The notes: generated from the sequence alone by a model not told the origin. A stretch of 14,753 bases of DNA from Bdellovibrio sp. CG10_big_fil_rev_8_21_14_0_10_47_8 (GCA_002773975.1 PEZR01000103.1:776-15528); one strand, 5' to 3'; shown: positions 5,629-14,489, counted from the first letter of the stretch. Translations and numbers: made by a program.

Positions 5629-7035
5629 TCAATTCATATCATCGTCAAGATCGTCGGTCGAACCCAAACCGTATTTTTCGACACGGTAACGCATCGATCG
5701 AAAGGTGATATGAAGAAGTTTTGCGGCCTTCTTTTTGATCCCGCCAGAAGCATGGATGGCCTTGACCAACAGCTCTTTTTCGATCTGGCCAACTACCTTG
5801 TCCAAATCAATGCCGTCTTCGCCAATCTCAATTTCATTGGAGGATGCCAGTTTTCGACCCGAGATCGTATTGACGAAAGGGGGCAAACTTTCTGGCAAAA
5901 TGGTGGCTCCGCCCTCGAGCGCGACAGTTCGTTCGATCACGTTTTCCAGCTCTCTCACGTTTCCAGGATAGTCATACTTTTGCATGACCTCCATGGCCTC
6001 CGCACTGATGCCCCCAATATTTTTCCCCAAGCGTTCATTGTACTTTTTCAAAAAATGGGTGGCGAGCATGGGGATATCTTCACGGCGCTCTCGCAATGAT
6101 GGCGTCTTGATATTGATGACATTCAATCGATAAAACAAGTCTTGCCGAAAGGTCCCCTCTTTCACCATCTGCTCGAGATCTCGGTTCGTAGCAGCGCACA
6201 GACGGACATCGACTTTAATATCCTCTGTTGCACCCACTCGACGAATCACTCGTTCTTGAATGGCTCTTAGCAGTTTGACCTGAATGGTGATCGGCAATTC
6301 CCCAATTTCATCCAAGAATAAAGTTCCGCCATCCGCGACCTCAAACAACCCCACTTTATCGTTAACGGCACCGGTGAAGGAGCCCTTCTTGTGACCGAAC
6401 ATTTCTGATTCCATTAACTGCTCGGGGATGGCCCCACAGTTGATAGTCACAAAGGGTTTGTCTTTTAAGGGGCCATTGTAGTGGATCGCTTTGGCCACTA
6501 CTTCTTTTCCAGTTCCGGATTCTCCGGTGATCAAAACATTGGTTGGCGTCATGGACACTCTTTTAACCAAATCAAAAATTCGATGCATGGCCTCGGAGTT
6601 TCCAACCAGATTCTGGAAACTGTATTCTTTATTCAGCTCTTTTTTCAAAACCTTATTTTCAACTTCCAGAGACTTGGAGCGAAGGGCGTTGTGAATATTC
6701 AATCGGACTTCATCGATTTTAAACGGCTTGGTCAGATAATCATAGGCTCCCATTTTCATGGCCTCAACTGCGGACTCTGCCGTACCAAACGCCGTGATCA
6801 ACATAAAAACCAAATCGGGATAAGACTCTTTGACGTATTTCAAAAGTTCGATGCCTGTCACATTGGGCATTTGCAAATCAGAAATCACCATGTCGAAAGA
6901 TTTTTTTCCAAGAACATCTTTGGCCTTAGCTCCGTCCTCGGCACAAGTGACCTCGTAGCCCTCTTTCTTCAGCATAATTTCCAGAAATTCGCGGATCGAT
7001 TCTTCGTCATCGACAACTAAAATACGTGGCTTCAT
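5629..7035 (-). CDS. pilR: PilR-like sigma-54-dependent response regulator
   Basis: A 468-residue NtrC-family regulator. The receiver domain spans about 1-118, with acidic Asp9/Asp10, phosphoacceptor Asp53, Thr81 and Lys103. The AAA+ sigma-54 activation domain spans about 142-375, with Walker A GESGTGKE (171-178), the sigma-54 contact loop GSFTGA (218-223; GAFTGA is usual) and Walker B LFLDE (239-243). A Fis-type helix-turn-helix at the C-terminus ends RSMRYRVEKYGL. It pairs with the kinase gene directly upstream and should activate sigma-54 promoters such as those of pilin genes. Operon position supports PilR over NtrC or other paralogues. A TTG at 7050 is in frame, but the ATG at 7035 has AGAGGGG five bases upstream and an 11-base gap from pilS. 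The tRNA-Arg gene follows within 6 bases. Confidence 0.92.
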   Translation of the reverse strand: MKPRILVVDDEESIREFLEIMLKKEGYEVTCAEDGAKAKDVLGKKSFDMVISDLQMPNVTGIELLKYVKESYPDLVFMLITAFGTAESAVEAMKMGAYDYLTKPFKIDEVRLNIHNALRSKSLEVENKVLKKELNKEYSFQNLVGNSEAMHRIFDLVKRVSMTPTNVLITGESGTGKEVVAKAIHYNGPLKDKPFVTINCGAIPEQLMESEMFGHKKGSFTGAVNDKVGLFEVADGGTLFLDEIGELPITIQVKLLRAIQERVIRRVGATEDIKVDVRLCAATNRDLEQMVKEGTFRQDLFYRLNVINIKTPSLRERREDIPMLATHFLKKYNERLGKNIGGISAEAMEVMQKYDYPGNVRELENVIERTVALEGGATILPESLPPFVNTISGRKLASSNEIEIGEDGIDLDKVVGQIEKELLVKAIHASGGIKKKAAKLLHITFRSMRYRVEKYGLGSTDDLDDDMN

Positions 7036-7046
7036 GTTGGCCCCTC

Positions 7047-8651
7047 TCAAACTTTATTTTCGGATGCGACTTGGCTATTTTCAAATGATTTTCTTTGAAA
7101 CTTGATCTGAAACTCAGACCCTAGACCGGACTGGCTCTCAACAAAGATTTGCGCCGAATGCGCCTGCAATATTTTATGCGAAATCGCTAGACCAAGGCCT
7201 GTTCCCTTGGGTTTTGTTGTGTGGAAGGGTTCAAAAATTCTCTTCAAGGTCTCGGGCTTCATGCCACTTCCCGTGTCCCTGATTTTAACAACCAGAAGGT
7301 CGCCCTGAAGCTCCGTTTGGATCGATAAGGTCTTCTGTGCAGAGTCCGTCATAGCTTGGAAAGCATTGAGAATGAGATTTAAAAAAACCTGCTTAAGTTT
7401 GTCGGCATATCCAAGCACCTTGCTCTCCGACGCCATTTGCCAATCGATCTGAATGGATTCAAAATTCTTTGAGCTGGTCTGCGCATTGCCCACAGACTCT
7501 TTGAGCAAGCTGTTAAGATCAACAAAATCAACCGGCGGCTTTTCTGGTTTTGCATAATCCAAAAATTCTGAGATCAAACGATTCAGGCGATCAATTTCCT
7601 TGAGAATAATTTTTCCCAGCTTTCGATCATCCTCCGAGGAAAAATGCTGAGAGAGCAGCTCGACGCTTCCGCTGATTCCCGCCAATGGATTTCGAATCTC
7701 ATGGGCAATCCCCGCTGCCAGCTGGCCAATCGCAACCATCTTCTCAGACTGCCGGACCGCGAGTTCCAGCTTTCTAACGTCCGTCAGATCTTCGATGATC
7801 ACCAGATAAGTCGGCTGATCAAAATCGGACAACTGGGGTAGAATCTGAATACCAAAGAGTTTTTCATCACCGTCATGTCGAAATGAAATTTCCACACGAT
7901 CTGAGGACTGGGGCTTGCCTGCCCCCAACAAGGCCCGATCCTTAAGCGATGGAATCAGCTCAAACAACGAGATCCCCTCTAAGGACGTCCTTGAAAACAG
8001 GCGATCCGCAGCTGGATTGGACTGCAAAATTTCACCCGATGAGTTCATACTCAAAAGACCTGCGGGAATTGTCTCGACGATCATCTCATTCAGTCGTCGT
8101 ACAATTCTTAACGACAGATTTTGTGCTTCAATTTTCTCCGCAAAAAGATTCAGCTGATCACTTAAATATCCCGCCAGAAATGCAATCCCAAAAAAAGCAA
8201 TGTTGTTCAAAACCAGCATAAACAGAAATGCCATGGCTTTGATCTCGGGTCCAAACCATGAGCCCAGGGTGTAACAAATGGATGAGAGCACCGCCATAAT
8301 CAGCGCTCCTCGCAAATGAAAGACGAGCCCAGCTAAAATAATCGTCACCAAATAGAGAAAAAGAAAAAGGCTTTGATTCAGTCCACTGGTGACCAACAAG
8401 GTCGTAATCAGACCAAGATCTACAATGAAGGAGAAAAATACCAAAGGTTTCTGCCGAAAAAAACCATCCAGATTGAGAAGGGCCAACCCGTGAATGAAAA
8501 GGCCCACGGCTGACCATCCATAAAACTGTAGCATCAGCTGCCAATTAAAAAAATTATCCTGAATCAAGTGATTCATGAGTGTCAGGGAAACAATCAAAAT
8601 ATACATTCCAATCCGAGTGGATTGAATCAACAGACGTTCACTCATGATCAA
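7047..8651 (-). CDS. pilS: PilS-like membrane sensor histidine kinase
   Basis: A kinase of 534 residues. The N-terminal ~165 residues are hydrophobic with about six membrane segments, as in PilS. A linker and PAS domain follow (about 185-292, IPAGLLSMNSSGEILQSNPA). The dimerisation/phosphoacceptor helix carries the H-box AAGIAHEIRNPLAG with His317. The ATPase domain has the N-box NLILNA (425-430), DTGSGM (459-464), the F-box FEPF (473-476) and GTGLGL (483-488). It should phosphorylate PilR encoded 11 bases downstream; in other bacteria PilS senses pilin in the membrane. A TTG start at 8651 has GAGGA five bases upstream. An in-frame ATG at 8645 lies 11 bases from it, so either start is possible. 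pilC ends 21 bases upstream. Confidence 0.92.
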   Translation of the reverse strand: MIMSERLLIQSTRIGMYILIVSLTLMNHLIQDNFFNWQLMLQFYGWSAVGLFIHGLALLNLDGFFRQKPLVFFSFIVDLGLITTLLVTSGLNQSLFLFLYLVTIILAGLVFHLRGALIMAVLSSICYTLGSWFGPEIKAMAFLFMLVLNNIAFFGIAFLAGYLSDQLNLFAEKIEAQNLSLRIVRRLNEMIVETIPAGLLSMNSSGEILQSNPAADRLFSRTSLEGISLFELIPSLKDRALLGAGKPQSSDRVEISFRHDGDEKLFGIQILPQLSDFDQPTYLVIIEDLTDVRKLELAVRQSEKMVAIGQLAAGIAHEIRNPLAGISGSVELLSQHFSSEDDRKLGKIILKEIDRLNRLISEFLDYAKPEKPPVDFVDLNSLLKESVGNAQTSSKNFESIQIDWQMASESKVLGYADKLKQVFLNLILNAFQAMTDSAQKTLSIQTELQGDLLVVKIRDTGSGMKPETLKRIFEPFHTTKPKGTGLGLAISHKILQAHSAQIFVESQSGLGSEFQIKFQRKSFENSQVASENKV

Positions 8652-8672
8652 CGGAGTCCTCGTTCTTCAGCA

Positions 8673-9902
8673 CTATTTTCCACCAGTCACAACATTGGCC
8701 ATATCAAAGATCGGCATGTACATCGCCAATACCAACACGGCGATGACCCCGCCTAAAAAAATCATCAACAAAGGCTCGATCATCGAGGTCAATGCCTTGA
8801 CGGCATTCTCAACATCGTCTTCATAAAAATCTGCAATTTTCCCAAGCATCGTATCCAATGTACCTGATTGCTCACCGATCGCAATCATCTGGGTCACCAT
8901 GTCCGGAATCATTTTTTCACGGATCAAGGGCGTTGCCAGAGGTTTTCCTGAAATTACTGAGTCCTTACTTCTCATCAAGGCATCTTCTATCACTTTATTC
9001 CCAGCTGTTTTAGATGCAATCTCAAGAGCCTCAATGACCCCGACACCCGATGACAACAAAGTCGACAAGGTTCTTGTTAATCTCGCCACCGAAGATTTCT
9101 GGATCAAATCCCCGAAAAGCGGCAGCTGAATAAAAATTCGGTCACAAGTTTCTTTGCCCTCTTCGGTTTTATACCAGGCTAAAAAGGACCAAGGGATGAG
9201 AATGAGCAAACCCAAGGCTACATACCACTTGTGAATCAAGAACTGAGAAAGATTCACCACGAGCTGAGTCAATGCTGGAAGCTCTTTCCCCGCTCCTTTA
9301 TAAAGATCCTGAAAGCGAGGGATCACAAACACTAGAATTCCGGTAACCACAATGATCGCGACAAAAATGATGGCTCCCGGCAAGATGAGCGCACCCTTCA
9401 CTTGTTTTTTAATTTTCTCGGACTTTTCCATGTAAGTCGCAAGCCTCAAAAGAATCCCATCTAAAATACCGGCCTCTTCTCCGGCGCGAACCATATTCAC
9501 ATAAAAGCGATCAAAGACCAATGGGTTCGCCGCCATCGCATCGCCCAGTCTTTTTCCGGACTCGATCAACTGCCGAACTTTAACCGCGGCCTCTTTGAGC
9601 ATTGGATTTCTTTTGCCCTCAGATAGCATTTTAAGAGAGTCCACCACCGGGATCCCCGAATTGATCAAGGTGGAAAACTGACGAGTAAAAATCTGCAGGT
9701 CTTTCGAAGGCACCTTTCGTTCAAAGGCCGCTTTAAAGTCAAAGGAAGCCGATTTCTTAGAGCCCGGGGCCATGATTAATTTGAGCGGTGTTAAATTCTG
9801 CCCACGAAGTTTCTGACGAGCATCCGACTCATCATTGGCCTCGATCTGGCCCATTTGAACCTGGCCAGATAAATTTTTGGCTTGAAACAGATATCGGGCC
9901 AT
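8673..9902 (-). CDS. pilC: PilC type IV pilus inner-membrane platform protein
   Basis: A 409-residue member of the GspF/PilC family, of usual length. Two T2SSF domains lie at about 71-194 and 274-396, each with the family GxExxG signature (GEEAG at 141-145, GEQSG at 343-347). Three membrane segments are visible, at about 171-193, 226-243 and 376-397. The protein forms the cytoplasmic-membrane platform that the extension and retraction ATPases turn. The ATG has AAGGA five bases upstream, nine bases after the PilT-like gene. Nothing is missing or broken. Confidence 0.96.
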   Translation of the reverse strand: MARYLFQAKNLSGQVQMGQIEANDESDARQKLRGQNLTPLKLIMAPGSKKSASFDFKAAFERKVPSKDLQIFTRQFSTLINSGIPVVDSLKMLSEGKRNPMLKEAAVKVRQLIESGKRLGDAMAANPLVFDRFYVNMVRAGEEAGILDGILLRLATYMEKSEKIKKQVKGALILPGAIIFVAIIVVTGILVFVIPRFQDLYKGAGKELPALTQLVVNLSQFLIHKWYVALGLLILIPWSFLAWYKTEEGKETCDRIFIQLPLFGDLIQKSSVARLTRTLSTLLSSGVGVIEALEIASKTAGNKVIEDALMRSKDSVISGKPLATPLIREKMIPDMVTQMIAIGEQSGTLDTMLGKIADFYEDDVENAVKALTSMIEPLLMIFLGGVIAVLVLAMYMPIFDMANVVTGGK

Positions 9903-9911
9903 TGTTTTCCT

Positions 9912-10922
9912 TTACACGCCAACTTTTTTTAACAGCGAATCTAGTTGATCCGGAGAGGGACTATTTTCAAATGCTGTTTTAAATTCAATTTTTCTTTTGA
10001 CCAAAAGTTGAAATAAACTTTGATTCATTGAGCGGGATCCATTTTTTTCAGCCAAATCTCCCATCGTTTGCTCAAAGGCATCAAACTTCTCGGCGAGAAT
10101 CATTTTTTGGACATCAGAATCAACCACCAGCATTTCAAATGCCCCCTGTGTTGGAGACTCGATCCCCGCCAGCAAACGACACCCGACCGACATTTGAACC
10201 GTTTCCGCAATCCTTTGCAATCGGCTCTGCAAATCACCCGGCAAGGCATCCACAAATCGTCTCATGCCAATTCTCACGTTCCAGTACGGCAAAGTCATCA
10301 CGACATTACGCCCCTCCTCTGCCAACTGAAGAGCTGTTGCACATAGATCCATCGACAATGTATCAAGAACCACAATGTCCGCACTTTTCAGAACTCCATT
10401 CTGGCGAAGTTGTGAAATTGAAAACTGAGACACCATGTTTCCAGGACTGGCGAAGTCTCTTCCTTCTTCATCCGAATAAACTGCGATGACCTTATCTCGA
10501 GCTTTGATCCCTTGAAGCAAATCGCAGACGAAGGTCGTTTTTCCAGATCGGCGGGGCCCCACAACCAAATGCAATCCATAAGGCTTCGCTGTCGACTCGA
10601 TAAAAAGAGACGGCAATACCCAATGGGCCCAGGTCGGGTTTTTTAAACGCAAAGATCCCACCACGCCTTCAAAGTCGACTTGAAGATCAAATTGAAATGA
10701 AATACCACCAACCTCACGACTGCCCCGGAGCTGAAGGTTTTCATAAAGATTTTTTTTCTCTTCATCCGTCAAAATTTGTGCGATCAGTTGCCTTGAATCT
10801 GATTTATCCACCAGCAGCCACTCTCGCCCCCGCTTAAGACGCAACGGCTGGGAAGCATTGATCAAAATTTCTTGAGCATTGCTGCTCACCACGGACTCAA
10901 GCCATTGTTGAATATTGCTCAT
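9912..10922 (-). CDS. PilT-like protein with degenerate ATPase motifs
   Basis: A 336-residue protein in the place of pilT. PilT-like features are the N-terminal PAS-like part with an RLKRGREWLLV strand, a Walker A loop GPRRSGKTT (122-130, Lys128), and a C-terminus GSRSMNQSLFQLLVKRKI followed by spaced SPSPDQLDSL, which is the PilT tail pattern. Key catalytic parts are changed. The Walker B region reads ADIVVLDTLSMD (181-192) where PilT has VGEMRD, losing the Glu. The Asp box is YSDEEGRD (149-156) in place of EDPIE. The His box TLHT is TLPY (210-213). The protein may bind nucleotide without efficient hydrolysis, or act as a partner of another motor. It starts two bases after the pilB stop with AGGA nine bases upstream. 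A working PilT could be encoded elsewhere. Confidence 0.85.
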   Translation of the reverse strand: MSNIQQWLESVVSSNAQEILINASQPLRLKRGREWLLVDKSDSRQLIAQILTDEEKKNLYENLQLRGSREVGGISFQFDLQVDFEGVVGSLRLKNPTWAHWVLPSLFIESTAKPYGLHLVVGPRRSGKTTFVCDLLQGIKARDKVIAVYSDEEGRDFASPGNMVSQFSISQLRQNGVLKSADIVVLDTLSMDLCATALQLAEEGRNVVMTLPYWNVRIGMRRFVDALPGDLQSRLQRIAETVQMSVGCRLLAGIESPTQGAFEMLVVDSDVQKMILAEKFDAFEQTMGDLAEKNGSRSMNQSLFQLLVKRKIEFKTAFENSPSPDQLDSLLKKVGV

Positions 10923-10924
10923 AT

Positions 10925-12622
10925 CTAAACATCCTTTATCGATGCATTGAGGACTTCCTCAATAGTTGTTTCTCCACGTTTCAATTTTAACAAAGCACTT
11001 CGACGCAAAGTTCTCATGCCTTCCTTACGAGCCAGGGCTCGCAAGGCCTCGGCGCTGGCATTTTTAAGAACAGCGTCTTTCATATTGGGCGACATCTCCA
11101 TCAATTCAAAGATCGCCGTTCGCCCCTTGATTCCAGTTCCGTTGCAGCTGGGACAACCCCGGCCTTTGAACAATTTGTACTCGTTGACCTCGGCCGGCTC
11201 TACACCGATATCCAACAGAGTTTGAGGCGTGACCTCCAAGGTCTGTCGACAGTTCTCACACACTCGGCCCACCAAACGTTGGGCGACGATAAGATTCAAA
11301 GTGGAAGTCACAATATATGGGGCCACCCCCATTTCGGTCAGACGAGCCACCGTCTGAGGGGCATCATTCGTGTGCAAGGTGCTCACGACCAAATGCCCTG
11401 TGCTCGCCGCTTTCATTGAGATCTCCGCGGTCTCAAGATCTCGGATCTCCCCCACCATAATAATATCGGGATCTTGTCGCAAAAAAGATCTCAGCGCAGT
11501 TGCGAAGGTCAGATCAATATCCGGATTCATCTGAACCTGATTGATCCCTTCCAAATTGAATTCGACAGGATCTTCCGCTGTGGAAATATTCACATCCGGC
11601 TTGTTCAACTCTGCCAATGCGGAATAGATCGTGGTTGTTTTTCCTGAACCCGTAGGGCCAGTGATCAACAAAAGCCCCTGAGGATAGTGAATGATATCCT
11701 TGAACAACTTAAGATCCTCGGGCTCCATTCCAAGCTTTGTCATGTCCAATTGCAGGTTGGACTTATCCAACAAACGAAGAACCACTTTCTCGCCCCAGAT
11801 CGTCGGCATCACACTCACTCGAAAGTCCATCTCGCGATTCGAAGTGCGGAGCTTAATTCGACCATCTTGAGGACGTCGTTTTTCGGCAATATCCAGCTTC
11901 GCCATAATTTTAATTCGGCTGGCAATCGCTGCGGATGAAGCTGGAGACTGGGAGCTGGCTTCCATCATTACGCCGTCGACTCGGTACCTGACTCGAAATC
12001 TTTTTTCATAGGGTTCAAAATGAATATCCGAAGCCTTGCGACGAATCCCATCTGTCAAAATGGCATTGACGTATTTAACGATCGGCCCTTCTTCGTCTCC
12101 GGTTCCAAAATCAATGGCCTCAACCCCTGAGGCTGCCGCCTGATCAGAAATGGCCTGTTCTTGTTCAACCTGTTGACTGAGAGCTCCGACATTGGCCCCA
12201 TAGTATTTATCAATAGCCCCCTGAATAGCTAGCTCTGTTGCCACTACGGCTTGGATTTTACACCGAGAAATAAAACGCAAATCATCCCGAACAGACATAT
12301 TTCCAGGATCAGAAAAAGCGACGACCAAGGTTGTCGCCCCCACTTTTTGCACAGGAATCAATCCATGTTTTTCACACACGTCCCTTGGCACCAGCTGTGT
12401 GGCTGCGGCTTGAACGGGAAAATTGTTTAAATCAATTCCCGGAATTTGAAATGTCTGTTCCAAGGCCTTTAAAATTTGGGCATCTTTAACGATCCCCATT
12501 TGCACCAGAACGACGCCGATTTTCCCACCGGTTTTTTTCTGTTCTTCTAAGGCCTTGGACATTTGATCAGGTCGAACAACCCCTTGCTTTACAAGCAGTT
12601 CTCCGAACTTTGCTCCCGCCAT
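10925..12622 (-). CDS. pilB: PilB type IV pilus extension ATPase
   Basis: A 565-residue GspE/PilB ATPase of normal length. An N-terminal MshEN-type domain (about 1-145) is the kind that can bind cyclic di-GMP. The motor core has the Asp box TAEDPVEFNLEG (348-359), Walker A GPTGSGKTT (322-330), Walker B IIMVGEIRD (387-395, Glu392) and the His box GHLVVSTLHT (409-418). Four Cys (455, 458, 490, 493) form the zinc site CENC…CPSC. All catalytic residues are present. It powers pilus assembly on PilC from the cytoplasmic side. The ATG follows a GGAGGGG Shine-Dalgarno. It is separated by 50 bases from the AroE-like gene, where a promoter can be seen, and by two bases from the PilT-like gene. Confidence 0.97.
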   Translation of the reverse strand: MAGAKFGELLVKQGVVRPDQMSKALEEQKKTGGKIGVVLVQMGIVKDAQILKALEQTFQIPGIDLNNFPVQAAATQLVPRDVCEKHGLIPVQKVGATTLVVAFSDPGNMSVRDDLRFISRCKIQAVVATELAIQGAIDKYYGANVGALSQQVEQEQAISDQAAASGVEAIDFGTGDEEGPIVKYVNAILTDGIRRKASDIHFEPYEKRFRVRYRVDGVMMEASSQSPASSAAIASRIKIMAKLDIAEKRRPQDGRIKLRTSNREMDFRVSVMPTIWGEKVVLRLLDKSNLQLDMTKLGMEPEDLKLFKDIIHYPQGLLLITGPTGSGKTTTIYSALAELNKPDVNISTAEDPVEFNLEGINQVQMNPDIDLTFATALRSFLRQDPDIIMVGEIRDLETAEISMKAASTGHLVVSTLHTNDAPQTVARLTEMGVAPYIVTSTLNLIVAQRLVGRVCENCRQTLEVTPQTLLDIGVEPAEVNEYKLFKGRGCPSCNGTGIKGRTAIFELMEMSPNMKDAVLKNASAEALRALARKEGMRTLRRSALLKLKRGETTIEEVLNASIKDV

Positions 12623-12643
12623 TACCCCTCCATGGATAGGTTT

Positions 12644-12672
12644 ATTCTAGCGAGCAGTGCCAATTTTTGTAA
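12644..12672 (-). promoter_or_regulatory. pilB: Candidate sigma-70-type promoter for pilB
   Basis: On the minus strand TTACAA (12672-12667) and TAGAAT (12649-12644) are separated by 17 bases in the 50-base gap before pilB. The -10 matches 5 of 6 positions; the -35 is weak. The predicted start near 12637 would leave a leader of about 15 bases carrying the GGAGGGG ribosome binding site. It would allow the pil genes to be transcribed independently of ribF. Confidence 0.4.
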
Positions 12673-13539
12673 CTAGACCTTTGTCTGTTTTTCGACTTCG
12701 GGCGCAGATGGTTCCAAAGCCTCATTTTTCAACCAAGCTTTGGCGTACTCCGAGGCCTCAATGGTCCACTTTTCCTGCAGCAGATCTTTCAGGAGAAGCT
12801 GATCTCTGAGCCCCCACAGTTCAAGACCCGACAACACTGAAAGTTGAACATTCTTTGTTTCTTCTAAAAGCCGAGAGTTCGATGCCTCGTTGAGCAAATC
12901 AACGACTAGACCTTCTCTTTTGACATAATTTAAATATGACAGCTCAGCCAAGCCCTCTCCAAGCGCTTCATCCGTCATTGTATTCATTAAAATGGAACCA
13001 TCACTGGGTTGCTCGGTCAGCTCGCCGAACCCAATGACCCTGATTTGCAGACCAAAAAAAAGCTTACTGATTGCATCCACCAAAGCTTGGCCCTTTTCAG
13101 GCTCTTTGGTCACCAAAACAAGGCGGTCAAATCCCAATTGCGCAGCAAGAACCAGACACATCCGCGAAAGACCCGTGACCCCCGTCACATATGCAACACC
13201 GTGAGTGTCCAAGTGAGGAGCTCTTTCACCAACAAGAATTCTTAAGGCCGGTTTCAAATAACAACGAAGCCACCAGCTTTCTTTGTTTTTATTATCCTTG
13301 AGATCGCGAATCAAACAATCCGCAAAGCCTGCTTCGATCACGTCCGATGGAACCCGCGGAGTCTGCGGCAAAAGCTCATCGATTTGCTCTGGCCCCAGCA
13401 AAACAACCTGGCACGGACTTTTTTTAGGCAGTGGTAGTGTGACTTCCACCCACTCCACAGGGAGAGAAAGCTCTTGCCAAACTTTTTTTCTCATTTCCGA
13501 AAATGGAACCTTGCCGACCTCCGCAAATTGGGCACTCAT
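12673..13539 (-). CDS. Shikimate-dehydrogenase-like Rossmann protein, divergent
   Basis: A 288-residue protein. The C-terminal two thirds follow the AroE NAD(P)-binding pattern: a Rossmann strand YVTGVTGLSRMCLVLAAQLG (117-136), a following strand and helix (LVLVTKEPEKGQAL), ILMNTMTDE (183-191, cf. the AroE NATP region), LVVDLLNE (211-218) and the terminal SGLELWGLRDQLLLKDL helix. The N-terminal domain is short and I do not find the Lys/Asp pair that binds shikimate, and GAGG is replaced by GVTG. True shikimate dehydrogenase activity is therefore doubtful. The start ATG overlaps the ribF stop as ATGA, showing translational coupling; upstream in-frame starts to 13635 fall inside ribF. It may be a quinate/shikimate-family relative or a repurposed Rossmann protein. 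Confidence 0.65.
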   Translation of the reverse strand: MSAQFAEVGKVPFSEMRKKVWQELSLPVEWVEVTLPLPKKSPCQVVLLGPEQIDELLPQTPRVPSDVIEAGFADCLIRDLKDNKNKESWWLRCYLKPALRILVGERAPHLDTHGVAYVTGVTGLSRMCLVLAAQLGFDRLVLVTKEPEKGQALVDAISKLFFGLQIRVIGFGELTEQPSDGSILMNTMTDEALGEGLAELSYLNYVKREGLVVDLLNEASNSRLLEETKNVQLSVLSGLELWGLRDQLLLKDLLQEKWTIEASEYAKAWLKNEALEPSAPEVEKQTKV

Positions 13540-14489
13540 TCTTTCCACTCCTTGGCTGCGACAACATCTTTTCCAATCTGAGTTTTGAGTTCCTCGATCG
13601 AGGAAAACTTTTTTTCCTCCCGTAAATAATGGCAAAGCTCAACTTTAAGAGTTCGACCATAGAGGTCCGCACCGAAATCCAGCACATGAGCCTCGACTTT
13701 GATGGGATGATGATCACCTTCCACAAAGGTTTTGTTCAAACCAACATTCATCACTGCTCGTCGAACCTCCGCGCCGATTTCGACCTGACAAACATAGACC
13801 CCAGTTCGGGGATAAAAATCCACATCGGGTCGTATGTTGGCAGTCGCAAAACCTAAAGTTCGGCCACGACCATCCCCTTTTTCAACAATACCCTGCAGAT
13901 AATACCGCCGCCCCAACATCTTCCGTGCCGTCTCCAAGTCCCCGTCAGAAAGAGCCTGTCGAATAGCCGAGGTTGAAACTCTGGCCCCCCCCTCTGCCAA
14001 ACTGTATGGAGGTACAACATCCAGTCCAATACGATGTTCGTTGCAGAACTCGCGAAGCATTCTCTCTCGCCCTTGTTTTCCAGCGCCAAAAGAAAAATCT
14101 TGCCCAACAACGATGTGTCTTGGGTGAAAGAATTTCAGGATATAATCCTGCAGAAATTCCTCGGCAGGCATCTCGGAAAACTGGCGAGAGAAGGCCTGGC
14201 GAAAAATTCCACGGATCCCATAACGAGCAAGCTCTTCTTGTTGGTCTTGGAGATGAAACAATCGGGTGTGCTTCTTGTCAGGCGCCAAAACCTGCACAGG
14301 ATGAGGCTGAAAAGTCAGCAGAAGAGGAAAACAGTCCGAACATCCCCCCGCGCGAAGGACATGCCGAATCAGCTCCTGGTGCCCCCGATGAACTCCGTCA
14401 AAGTTCCCAATGGTCATGGAAACTCGGCGCAGCGCTGGGTTCTGCTGAAGGCTTTGGGACCAATCTTTTAAATCCGACCAAACGGTCAT
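13536..14489 (-). CDS. ribF: Bifunctional riboflavin kinase / FAD synthetase
   Basis: A 317-residue RibF of normal length; converts riboflavin to FMN and then to FAD in the cytoplasm. The N-terminal FAD synthetase (nucleotidyltransferase) domain has GNFDGVHRGH (28-37), QPHPVQVL, FGAGKQG and VSTSAIRQAL (171-180). The C-terminal flavokinase domain has GRGRTLGFATANI (207-219; Pro is usual in place of the Ala in GFPTAN), FYPRTGVYV, VMNVG and VEAHVLDFGADLYG, where Glu266 fits the catalytic position. The ATG has AGAGGG four bases upstream. It heads the minus-strand gene train; its stop overlaps the AroE-like start by four bases. A minus-strand TATCAT (14515-14510) could be its -10, with no good -35. 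Confidence 0.95.
   Translation of the reverse strand: MTVWSDLKDWSQSLQQNPALRRVSMTIGNFDGVHRGHQELIRHVLRAGGCSDCFPLLLTFQPHPVQVLAPDKKHTRLFHLQDQQEELARYGIRGIFRQAFSRQFSEMPAEEFLQDYILKFFHPRHIVVGQDFSFGAGKQGRERMLREFCNEHRIGLDVVPPYSLAEGGARVSTSAIRQALSDGDLETARKMLGRRYYLQGIVEKGDGRGRTLGFATANIRPDVDFYPRTGVYVCQVEIGAEVRRAVMNVGLNKTFVEGDHHPIKVEAHVLDFGADLYGRTLKVELCHYLREEKKFSSIEELKTQIGKDVVAAKEWKE

Noticed and set aside
5608..6099. Plus-strand 163-residue frame opposite pilR
   Set aside because: It starts inside the tRNA and runs antisense to the conserved PilR AAA+ and HTH regions.
12644..12664. TTGGCACTGCTCGC before pilB as a sigma-54 promoter
   Set aside because: The TGGCAC half fits a -24 element, but the next GC is 8 bases after GG instead of the required 10, and TTGC is absent.
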